This document shows, piece by piece, positions 1 through 7,266 of a DNA stretch of 10,408 nt (positions are counted from its first letter, which is position 1; each line of letters starts with the position of its first letter). The stretch covers positions 1 to 10,408 of the forward strand of contig DASWTM010000230.1 of the NCBI GenBank assembly GCA_036402115.1, given 5' to 3'. Under the pieces are notes generated by a model. It searched no databases, had not been told where the DNA came from, and worked only from the letters and a program-made list of their open reading frames with translations. Position numbers and translations under genes: made by a program. This DNA is from Chryseosolibacter sp036402115 (GTDB taxonomy: Bacteria > Bacteroidota > Bacteroidia > Cytophagales > Cyclobacteriaceae).

Positions 1-69
1 GAACATTTTGGCGAATGGACCCGGACTATAGTTCGAGACATATTGCTACACCCAAACCATTACAAAATT

Positions 70-3000
70 ATGAAAATAGTTTTACCCAGACTACTTATGA
101 TTATTTCCAGGTTCACATTGCGGCTAATGATAATCCAGGCGCTGTGTATGAATTTCGTACTTGGAAATACGAGTGGTCAGACGCTCGATGAGGTGAAGGT
201 TTCCATCACCCTTCAAAACGCGCGACTGATCACTGTTTTTCGCGAAATCGAATCAAAAACCGATTTCAAATTTGCGTACACAGACAACATCAGGTCAAAC
301 GACACGCGATTCACCCTTCGTTATTCGCAAAACACATCGCTGAAAGAAATTCTTAAAGACCTGTCACTTCAAGGAAGTCTTCAGTTTAAGCGAATTAATA
401 AGACTATTTCAGTCATCGCCATCGAAAGAAACGAGAGCCGCGAACCTGAAGTAATCGATCTCGCCACAATCACCGGGAAGGTGACCGATAGTGGCAATGC
501 AGGAATTCCAGGGGTGAATGTAGTGCTGAAGGGCACTTCAACTGGAACAACCACCGATGAAAATGGCGACTTTAGCCTCGGCATCCCGGAAGAGAACATG
601 TCTAATGGGGTTCTCGTCTTTTCGTTCATTGGCTATACTACGGTTGAAGAAACAATTGGTGGCCGTACTTCAATCACCATCACATTGAAAGAAGATGTAA
701 CGTCATTGAATGAAGTAGTTGTCATCGGTTATCAGACCATCGAAAAGAAAGATCTGACCGGTGCCGTCTCCGTTGTAAATCCAACCACAGCTAATGCCGT
801 GAGTGCTAATTCGGTCGCGGAAAGTTTGCAAGGCCTTTCACCAGGAGTAACAGTGCGAACGAGTGGCGCACCCGGCCAGATGTCGCGCATTGAGATACGA
901 GGCGCTGCCAGTTTTACCAACACCGATCCACTATATGTGATCGATGGTATGATCGCGGATGCCAATACTACCATCAATAATAATGATATTGAATCGATCC
1001 AGATCCTGAAGGATGCATCGGCAGCTGCGATCTATGGCTCGCGCGCTGCGAATGGTGTCATCATCATTACCACCAAGCGTGGAAAGGAGGGAACACCGAA
1101 AGTTGGCCTCTCTGCAAAATATGGTTTTCAAAATATTCCTAAGCGTTGGGACCTTATGGACAACCGCGAATTCGCAGCCACGCAAACAACGCAATATCAA
1201 AACTCTGCTTTAACGCCACTACCAAGTGTATCAACAAACTTCAATCCTGCCGTAAACACAGATTGGCAGGAAGAAATGATTCGCACGGGATCACTTGAAG
1301 ATTACAACCTGACACTGTCTGGCGGTAGTACCTCAAGCTCGTATTTGATTTCAGGAAGTTATTTCCGGAACGAAGGTGTGTTGATCGGTCACTCCTTCAG
1401 ACGCGGAAGCCTTCGCGTTAATACAAGCACTACACGCGGACGCGTGACATTCGGTGAAAATATGGTGTTGACAAACACGAACATTAAAACGCCACGCGAA
1501 GGAAATCCCTTCTATGATATGGCGATCATGTTGCCTGTCATTCCGGTGCAGAACTCGTCATACATTTCAGCAACGAATCCTGAAGGGTGGGGCATAGGAA
1601 CTGTTGATGCAGTGACATATGCTTACAACCCGGTTGCTGTGAACAATCTTTCATTGGGGACAAGCAACTATGCCAAACTTGTTGGTAACACATACCTGGA
1701 TGTCAAGATTGCAGACTGGCTCAATTATCGATTCAACGTTGGTGCTGAAGTAAGTTTTGATTTTAACAAGACGCTTCGTAAGGTCGGTATCTGGCAATTT
1801 AATGGAGCACCCAAGCCAAGTTCGATAGACGAGGATCGTTCTCGTTTCCTTAGTACGTTGTTTGAGCATACACTCAATTTCAACAAAGACTTTGGATCGC
1901 ATCGTGTGAATGGCGTGGTGGGTATCAGTCAGCAGCACACAACACGTGAGACGACCGCTGCGGGACGTACCGACCTGCAGGTATACAACGGACAATACAT
2001 GTCTACCATCAGTTCCGCCAACGGTGTCGCTACATCAGGAGGTGGCGTGCCGGTAGATTACCGGATCTTCGGATACCTTGGTCGCCTGAACTACTCGTAT
2101 CGAGACAAATATCTATTGACGGTTACGGGAAGGGTAGATCAGGACTCTCGCTTTGGTGAAAATTTCAGAACCGGTGTGTTTCATTCTGAAGCCATCGCCT
2201 GGAGAATCAGCGAAGAAAGTTTTTATAATCTTGATGTCCTGAACGATTTGAAGATCCACGCATCGTACGGAGAGTTGGGAATCGTGCCGCTGGGATCCTG
2301 GGATTACACCGCCTATATTAACAATGCACCACGGGCGGTTTTCGGAAATAATCAGTTCCCCTATGTAGGTATCACCCAGGCGCAGCTGGCGAATCCGGAT
2401 CTAAAGTGGGAGGAACGCATTGTCAAGAACATCGGACTTGATGCCGGATTTCTCGAAAACAGAATTTCGTTGTCGATCGAGGCATACAATTCCCTTTCGA
2501 AAGATGCGCTCCTGCAGTTGCCTGTAGCGGGCTATCTCGGTAACCTTGGCGGGAATCCATTCGTCAACGCTGGTTCCGTTAGAAACACTGGATTTGAGTT
2601 TGCTGCTACGTATCGCAACAGCTCACGCAATCTGAAGTGGGATATCTCTGCGAATGCTACTACCATCAAGAACACGGTGGAAGATGTTGGTAATCGTGGT
2701 GAAGGCATCGACTACATTCAGATCGGCAACACGCGAACAAAAGTGGGACGTTCACTGGGTGAATGGTATTTGCTTAGAACAAACGGGCTATTCCAGTCAC
2801 AGGCTGAGGTCGATGCACACAGAAGTTCTGATGGAACGGTAATCCAACCATTCGCGAAGGCAGGTGATGTGCGATACATTGATAAGAATAACGATGGCCT
2901 CATTAATGCCGAAGATCGTGACTTTGTAGGATCACCCTGGCCGAAATTGCAAACGGGGATGCAGTTCAATGCCTCCTACCTGCAATTCAATCTGAACGTG

Positions 3001-3441
3001 CAGTTTGTAGGGGTGTTTGGATATAAGATCTACAACGATGTGAGACGTTCGCTTGACAGTTACCAGCACACGAACTTCCGCAGCGACATCAGTCCTTGGA
3101 CCGAGAGTAACACGGGTACCAGTGATCCGCGACTCGGACGCGATACCGAACAGGGAATTGTCGAGAACAACCGGGGTGATAGTGAACGCTGGCTTGAAAA
3201 CGGTTCGTATTTCCGGTTACGCAACATCGAGTTGGGATACCGCTTGCCAACAAATCTCGTTTCAAAGGCAAGCTTGCTCAATGCGCGATTTTTTGTGAGT
3301 GCGCAAAATCTCTTCACGATCACAAAATACACAGGTCTTGATCCGGATGTGGTTGGATCAGGATTGTACGAGCGTGGGCTGGATAATGGTAACTGGCCTG
3401 CCAGCCGCGTGATCTCGATCGGTGTCAATTGTGAATTCTAA
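70..3441 (+). CDS. SusC-like TonB-dependent outer-membrane transporter with STN domain
   Basis: Outer-membrane active transporter for oligosaccharides, working with the SusD-like protein 14 bases downstream and energised by TonB-ExbBD. Domains in order, numbered from the ATG at 70 (1,123 residues): signal peptide about 1-36; STN domain about 45-118; carboxypeptidase-regulatory-like beta-sandwich about 132-208 (ITGKVTD, then GTTTDENGDFSL); the SusC-typical LNEVVVIGYQ at 213-222; plug about 225-338 with IRGAAS, PLYVIDG and GSRAANGVIIITTKRG; then the beta-barrel to a C-terminal phenylalanine. A DKNNDGLINAEDRD loop late in the barrel is usual for SusC proteins. The frame is open back to the window edge and has a TTG at 43, but ATG 70 gives a normal long Bacteroidota signal peptide, so I chose it. 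No Shine-Dalgarno is visible. STN-bearing SusC proteins are usually controlled by a FecR-type anti-sigma and ECF sigma factor; neither is in the window. The family call is near certain. The substrate is inferred only from the neighbouring GH43 genes. Confidence 0.96.
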   Translation: MKIVLPRLLMIISRFTLRLMIIQALCMNFVLGNTSGQTLDEVKVSITLQNARLITVFREIESKTDFKFAYTDNIRSNDTRFTLRYSQNTSLKEILKDLSLQGSLQFKRINKTISVIAIERNESREPEVIDLATITGKVTDSGNAGIPGVNVVLKGTSTGTTTDENGDFSLGIPEENMSNGVLVFSFIGYTTVEETIGGRTSITITLKEDVTSLNEVVVIGYQTIEKKDLTGAVSVVNPTTANAVSANSVAESLQGLSPGVTVRTSGAPGQMSRIEIRGAASFTNTDPLYVIDGMIADANTTINNNDIESIQILKDASAAAIYGSRAANGVIIITTKRGKEGTPKVGLSAKYGFQNIPKRWDLMDNREFAATQTTQYQNSALTPLPSVSTNFNPAVNTDWQEEMIRTGSLEDYNLTLSGGSTSSSYLISGSYFRNEGVLIGHSFRRGSLRVNTSTTRGRVTFGENMVLTNTNIKTPREGNPFYDMAIMLPVIPVQNSSYISATNPEGWGIGTVDAVTYAYNPVAVNNLSLGTSNYAKLVGNTYLDVKIADWLNYRFNVGAEVSFDFNKTLRKVGIWQFNGAPKPSSIDEDRSRFLSTLFEHTLNFNKDFGSHRVNGVVGISQQHTTRETTAAGRTDLQVYNGQYMSTISSANGVATSGGGVPVDYRIFGYLGRLNYSYRDKYLLTVTGRVDQDSRFGENFRTGVFHSEAIAWRISEESFYNLDVLNDLKIHASYGELGIVPLGSWDYTAYINNAPRAVFGNNQFPYVGITQAQLANPDLKWEERIVKNIGLDAGFLENRISLSIEAYNSLSKDALLQLPVAGYLGNLGGNPFVNAGSVRNTGFEFAATYRNSSRNLKWDISANATTIKNTVEDVGNRGEGIDYIQIGNTRTKVGRSLGEWYLLRTNGLFQSQAEVDAHRSSDGTVIQPFAKAGDVRYIDKNNDGLINAEDRDFVGSPWPKLQTGMQFNASYLQFNLNVQFVGVFGYKIYNDVRRSLDSYQHTNFRSDISPWTESNTGTSDPRLGRDTEQGIVENNRGDSERWLENGSYFRLRNIELGYRLPTNLVSKASLLNARFFVSAQNLFTITKYTGLDPDVVGSGLYERGLDNGNWPASRVISIGVNCEF

Positions 3442-3455
3442 ACAAGCTTTCAACT

Positions 3456-4985
3456 ATGAAAAAAATATTGATTCTTTCAATTCTTGCCAGCTTTGTGATA
3501 ACAGGCTGTGAGCGGGATCTTGATATTGAAAATCCAAACGAGGCTACTGTTGAAGCCTTCTGGAAGAATGGTGACGATGCGGTGGCTGGTGTAAATGCAG
3601 TATACAGTACGTTGCATCGTGGGGCGATCTCGCGTTGGATGCCATTCTATTACATTGTGCGGTCTGACGAAGGCAGAAGCACAAGCCCTGCTACGGAGAT
3701 TGTCAACAACATGGATCAGTTTATCATCACCGATTATAATTTCTGGGGATCCTATGACATCTGGAAAGATTTGTATGTGGGAGTGTTTAGGGCAAATCAG
3801 GTGTTGGACAATGTTCCTGGAATTGAAATGGACGAAACGCTAAAGCAACGGGTTCTGGGGGAAGCAAAATTTCTCCGGGCATTATTCTATTACAATCTTG
3901 TTTCGTTATGGGGAAACGTCCCGCTCATGTTAAAGGCCTCGACTCCCGAAGACAAACCTGCGACCTCGAGTGCTGACGTGATCTGGGCGCAGATCGAAAA
4001 AGATCTTTCGGAAGCCGCTACAGCGCTGCCGCCAACATATCCCGCCAGCGAGTTGGGACGTGCAACCCAAGGGGCAGCGTATGCACTGCTTGCGAAAGCA
4101 CACATGCAGCAACGGGACTATCAAAGTGCACTGGCACCACTTCAATGGCTGGTGGAAGGACCTGGAAAGTCAATCTACAATCTGATGCCGAACTATCGTG
4201 ACAATTTTCTGATCAGCACGGAGAACAATGTTGAATCCGTTTTTGAATGGCAGTTCGAGCTGAACGCAGGGGAAAATCACGATGACGACACAGACATGAG
4301 TCGTCCGGATAATTTGAACTATGGAACTTCGATCGCGCAGTTCTTTGGTCCGAGCGGAATTGGTTGGTCTGATGGAGAAGCACACCGCTGGCTTACAACC
4401 GAATTTAACGAGACGACTACCGGTGGCCAGCGCGACCCTCGATTAGGTGCGTCATTATTGTATGACTTCACGGACCCGGCCGGGCCTAATGCAACCATGA
4501 TCTATGGTCAGAGCTTTGCACAGCGCTATGGTAACGGGAACAACCGCGTGTGGTTTAGAAAGTTCCAGAATGATCATTGGAAAGATTTCGAAGGTTACAA
4601 TTCGCCAAACAATTGGAGGTATATACGCTACGCGGATGTTTTATTGATGTATGCGGAGACGCTTAATGCGACAGGTAGCACGGCAAATGCGTATCAGTAT
4701 GTGGATCGCGTAAGACAGCGATCAGGATTGCCAACACTTACAGCTACGAAGCCTGGATTAAGTCAATCACAGTTTCTCGAGCAGATCAAGCACGAGCGAA
4801 TCACCGAGTTGTCAGGCGAGGGCCACCGTTGGAACGACCTTGCACGCTGGGGCGATCTCGGTCCCGGCCTTGCCGTGCGAGATCCTGCGTTTTCGAATTT
4901 TGTGGTGGGTAAACATGAGTTGCTGCCTATTCCGCAGCAGGAGAGAGATATCAATCCTGCACTCGATCAAAATTTAAATTGGTAA
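3456..4985 (+). CDS. SusD/RagB-family surface glycan-binding lipoprotein
   Basis: Partner of the upstream SusC. SusD proteins sit as a lid over the SusC barrel on the cell surface and bind the glycan before import. The 509-residue length is normal for the family. The N-terminus is a lipoprotein signal, MKKILILSILASFVITGC, with Cys18 as the predicted lipidated residue. The following ERDLDIENPNE is acidic, like the export signal that sends Bacteroidota lipoproteins to the surface. Family hallmarks at the C-terminus are GHRWNDLARWG (about 456-466) and LLPIPQQERDINPALDQN, where SusD proteins typically end. The helical middle (for example EAKFLRALFYYNLVSLWGNVPL) matches the TPR-like SusD core. The start is 14 bases after the susC stop, so the two are surely co-transcribed. 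A strong stem-loop follows the stop and may set the level of the enzyme genes. The ligand cannot be read from the sequence. Confidence 0.96.
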   Translation: MKKILILSILASFVITGCERDLDIENPNEATVEAFWKNGDDAVAGVNAVYSTLHRGAISRWMPFYYIVRSDEGRSTSPATEIVNNMDQFIITDYNFWGSYDIWKDLYVGVFRANQVLDNVPGIEMDETLKQRVLGEAKFLRALFYYNLVSLWGNVPLMLKASTPEDKPATSSADVIWAQIEKDLSEAATALPPTYPASELGRATQGAAYALLAKAHMQQRDYQSALAPLQWLVEGPGKSIYNLMPNYRDNFLISTENNVESVFEWQFELNAGENHDDDTDMSRPDNLNYGTSIAQFFGPSGIGWSDGEAHRWLTTEFNETTTGGQRDPRLGASLLYDFTDPAGPNATMIYGQSFAQRYGNGNNRVWFRKFQNDHWKDFEGYNSPNNWRYIRYADVLLMYAETLNATGSTANAYQYVDRVRQRSGLPTLTATKPGLSQSQFLEQIKHERITELSGEGHRWNDLARWGDLGPGLAVRDPAFSNFVVGKHELLPIPQQERDINPALDQNLNW

Positions 4986-4992
4986 AAAAATC

Positions 4993-5027
4993 GAGAAGGC
5001 ATCAATACTGGTGCCTTCTCTTTATCT
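4993..5027 (+). terminator. Stem-loop after the SusD gene (terminator or attenuator)
   Basis: GAGAAGGCA (4993-5001) pairs perfectly with TGCCTTCTC (5012-5020). One G-T wobble and one further C-G pair extend the stem to 11 pairs around a six-base loop. A short T-rich run, TTTATCT, follows. Seven A's precede the stem (4984-4990), so it could also act on the opposite strand. It begins 8 bases after the SusD stop. The next gene starts only 22 bases after the stem and shows no promoter of its own, so partial read-through with stronger SusCD than enzyme expression is the likeliest role. An mRNA-stabilising 3' end is an alternative. Confidence 0.75.
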
Positions 5028-5042
5028 CATATCTTGACATCG

Positions 5043-6080
5043 ATGCAAACGAAGGGTGCAGTCCTATTTTTTCTACTGATTCTGTTTTTCGGTTGTGATG
5101 AAAAAAACGAGGCACCTCCGGCCCAGGTTCCCAGTGATACGTTCAAAAATCCCGTTTTGCCTTCCGCTGCTGACCCATGGGTGTTTCAGCAAGGCGATAA
5201 ATACTATGTCACCTTCACTACGGGGAACAATATTACGTTGTACGCGAGTGAAGAAATGACTGACATCGCACAAGGTCAGAACAAAATCATCTGGACGCCT
5301 CCGGCAATAGGACCTAATTCAAAAAATATCTGGGCGCCTGAAATACATTATGTGACTGATCGCTGGTATGTGTACTACGCTGCGGATGATGGCAACAACG
5401 ATAACCACCGGATGTTTGTGTTGGAGAATGCATCCGAAGATCCTTTACAGGGTCAATGGATTGACCGCGGAGAACTGGCGTTGCCGGACGACAAGTGGGC
5501 GATCGATGGAACACTCGCGGTAATAAACGGGGCAATTTATTTCGCGTGGTCAGGATGGGAGTCAGATCAAAATGTTCGACAGGATATTTACCTTGCAAAA
5601 ATGGAAGATCCGACTACGCCAATGGGCGGGCGAGTACGCATTTCATCGCCTCAGCTTTCATGGGAGCTTTCGGGTGCGCCTCCGGGCGTGAATGAAGCAC
5701 CACAGTTTCTCATCCACGATAACACGGTTTTTCTCACGTACTCTGCAAGTGGTTGCTGGACTGACGATTACTCCATCGGCTTGCTTTCTGCGCCTGGGAC
5801 TAATCTGCTTGATCCGTCTTCGTGGGTTAAATCCACTCAGCCGCTTCTCACAAAAAATGCTTCAGCTCTTGCGTATGGACCGGGCCACAACGCATTCTTT
5901 AAGTCGAAAGACGGAACGGAAGATTGGATCACGTACCACGCGAATGCTACTTCGGGTGCCGGATGTGGAGGCGGCCGATCCATGCGCATGCAGAAGTTTA
6001 CATGGCAAAATGGAAAACCCGTTGTTGGATTGCCGGTTGCTGTCGGAGCAGCGATTGAAGTGCCGTCAGGTGAAAAGTAG
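5043..6080 (+). CDS. GH43 glycosidase, predicted surface lipoprotein (exo-arabinofuranosidase-like)
   Basis: Glycoside hydrolase family 43 enzyme, a five-bladed beta-propeller acting by inversion. It most resembles the exo-alpha-1,5-L-arabinofuranosidase branch (GH43_26-like, from memory), so release of arabinose from arabinan or arabino-oligosaccharides is the best guess. Numbered from ATG 5043 (345 residues): lipoprotein signal ending LFFGC with Cys18, followed by DEKNE, a surface-export type signal. Asp44 in SAADPW is the predicted general base, Asp155 in WAID the pKa modulator, and Glu218 in VNEAPQ the general acid. His282 in GPGHN matches the conserved central histidine. Cys238 (SGCWT) and Cys308 are shared with the next gene and could form a disulphide. 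A TTG at 5034 would add three residues; the ATG gives a cleaner lipoprotein signal. The gene lies 57 bases after SusD, beyond the stem-loop. The GH43 call is secure; the subfamily and linkage are inferred. Confidence 0.93.
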   Translation: MQTKGAVLFFLLILFFGCDEKNEAPPAQVPSDTFKNPVLPSAADPWVFQQGDKYYVTFTTGNNITLYASEEMTDIAQGQNKIIWTPPAIGPNSKNIWAPEIHYVTDRWYVYYAADDGNNDNHRMFVLENASEDPLQGQWIDRGELALPDDKWAIDGTLAVINGAIYFAWSGWESDQNVRQDIYLAKMEDPTTPMGGRVRISSPQLSWELSGAPPGVNEAPQFLIHDNTVFLTYSASGCWTDDYSIGLLSAPGTNLLDPSSWVKSTQPLLTKNASALAYGPGHNAFFKSKDGTEDWITYHANATSGAGCGGGRSMRMQKFTWQNGKPVVGLPVAVGAAIEVPSGEK

Positions 6081-6170
6081 TTACCATCAGTTTTACACCA
6101 CTGGCAAGTTAAACATTGAAGAATATGCGATCTTCACAAATCAGAAACAATAAAGAACAGTAGTATACCC

Positions 6171-7199
6171 GTGAAGCGTAGCGCATTGATTATTGTCGTC
6201 TTCCTTCTCCTTGGCGCAAAGACTCAGGATGATAAAACATTTATGAATCCGCTGTTGCCCTCGGGCGCGGATCCGTGGAGTATCTATCATAACGGTTATT
6301 ACTACTACACGCACACGCTCGGAAACAGACTAGAGATATGGAAAACGAAAAATCTTGCCGAGCTCAAATCGGCTGAACGTAAAATCGTGTGGACACCGCC
6401 AGCGAACACTAATTACTCGAAGCAGATCTGGGCTCCGGAGTTGCACTACATCGACTCAACTTGGTATATGTATTTTGCTGCAGACGATGGCAAGAATGAA
6501 AATCATCGGATCTATTCGATTTTTAACCGATCGAAAGATCCATTGATTGGTGATTGGAAATTTTTCGGAAAAGTCTCTGATCCCTCAGACAAATGGGCGA
6601 TCGATGCGTCCGTGTTCGAAGTAAACAAGAAATTGTATATGGTGTGGTCAGGATGGGAGGGAGACAAAGATGGAGCACAAAACATCTATATCGCATCGAT
6701 GAAGGATCCGCTTACGGTGAGCAGCAAGCGAGTCATGATCTCGAAGCCTGAACTGTCGTGGGAGACTCATGGTCCACTCCAACGCGATGGTGCAAATATC
6801 AATGTATCCGTTAACGAAGGGCCCCAGGTTCTTTTTCATGGTCAAAATGTTTTTCTCATTTACTCCGCGAGCGGCTGCTGGACCGAGCGGTATTCGCTTG
6901 GCATGTTGAGCGCTTCCGCATCATCTGATCTGCTTGATCCGGCATCATGGAAAAAATATTCCGAGCCTGTATTCACAGCATCTCCTTCTGATAGCGTGTT
7001 TGCTCCCGGCCACAATTCATTTTTTAAATCACCCGATGGAAAAGAAGACTGGATCCTTTATCACGCGAACGCGAAACCAGGACAAGGATGCGGACGCGAC
7101 CGATCTCCGCGAGCACAACCTTTCACCTGGTCAGATGACGGGATTCCGGTGTTTGGAAAACCGGTGTCAACGAAGGTGGCGATTGAACAACCGAGATAA
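6171..7199 (+). CDS. GH43 glycosidase paralogue, soluble exported form
   Basis: Second GH43 enzyme of the same branch as the gene before it, alignable over its whole length (342 residues); the pair looks like a tandem duplication. The catalytic set is intact: Asp34 (SGADPW), Asp145 (KWAID), Glu216 (VNEGPQ), with His281 in PGHN. Shared blocks include IWAPE, YFAADDG, VWSGWE and SASGCWT. Cys236 and Cys307 match the paralogue's cysteine pair. The start is a GTG at 6171. It is preferred because it gives a signal peptide (MKRSALIIVVFLLLGAKTQ) and the next in-frame ATG (6243) would remove it. At the lipobox position the residue is Ala (LLLGA) instead of Cys, so a soluble periplasmic or secreted enzyme is predicted. 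The loop between LSWE and the catalytic Glu is eight residues longer than in the paralogue (199-213). Likely exo-arabinofuranosidase; specificity inferred. The 90 bases upstream hold no clear promoter, so it is probably transcribed with the previous gene. Confidence 0.92.
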   Translation: MKRSALIIVVFLLLGAKTQDDKTFMNPLLPSGADPWSIYHNGYYYYTHTLGNRLEIWKTKNLAELKSAERKIVWTPPANTNYSKQIWAPELHYIDSTWYMYFAADDGKNENHRIYSIFNRSKDPLIGDWKFFGKVSDPSDKWAIDASVFEVNKKLYMVWSGWEGDKDGAQNIYIASMKDPLTVSSKRVMISKPELSWETHGPLQRDGANINVSVNEGPQVLFHGQNVFLIYSASGCWTERYSLGMLSASASSDLLDPASWKKYSEPVFTASPSDSVFAPGHNSFFKSPDGKEDWILYHANAKPGQGCGRDRSPRAQPFTWSDDGIPVFGKPVSTKVAIEQPR

Positions 7200-7202
7200 T
7201 TT

Positions 7203-7234
7203 GCCAATGTGCCAATTGGCCAATATGCCAATGT
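7203..7234 (+). repeat. Four-copy octamer repeat, GCCAATNN
   Basis: GCCAAT occurs four times at an exact 8-base period (7203, 7211, 7219, 7227), with the two spacer bases being GT, TG, AT and GT. The second and third units together form a perfect palindrome, GCCAATTGGC (7211-7220). It begins four bases after the stop of the second GH43 gene and ends 32 bases before the third. The two varying bases argue against simple polymerase slippage alone. The function is unknown; it could be a regulator-binding array, an mRNA element, or a dispersed intergenic repeat of the genome. Confidence 0.8.
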
Positions 7235-7266
7235 GACTAGAACGTAACGAAAACAGAACGACAACA

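Noticed and set aside
4..35. Possible susC promoter (TTTG at 7-10 with a TATAGTTC word at 27-34)
   Set aside because: The -7 word matches poorly and the spacing is short, so it is not better than chance.
43..69. TTG start for the SusC frame at 43
   Set aside because: The frame is simply open to the window edge. ATG at 70 gives the expected signal peptide, and the nine extra residues would place polar sequence before it.
1651..1995. Antisense open frames within the SusC gene, this being one of the longest (114 residues)
   Set aside because: No family resemblance, no start context, and full overlap with a well-supported gene; typical of long coding regions.
5692..6153. 153-residue open frame overlapping the end of the first GH43 gene
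   Set aside because: It lies in another frame of a clear GH43 coding region, has no recognisable domain, and its composition is that of a shadow frame.
6081..6170. Promoter or hairpin before the second GH43 gene
   Set aside because: A four-base CAGT/ACTG inverted repeat and no TAnnTTTG word; not distinguishable from chance.
7203..7234. CRISPR-like array
   Set aside because: The units are 6 bases with 2-base spacers, far too short for repeat-spacer structure, and there are no cas genes.
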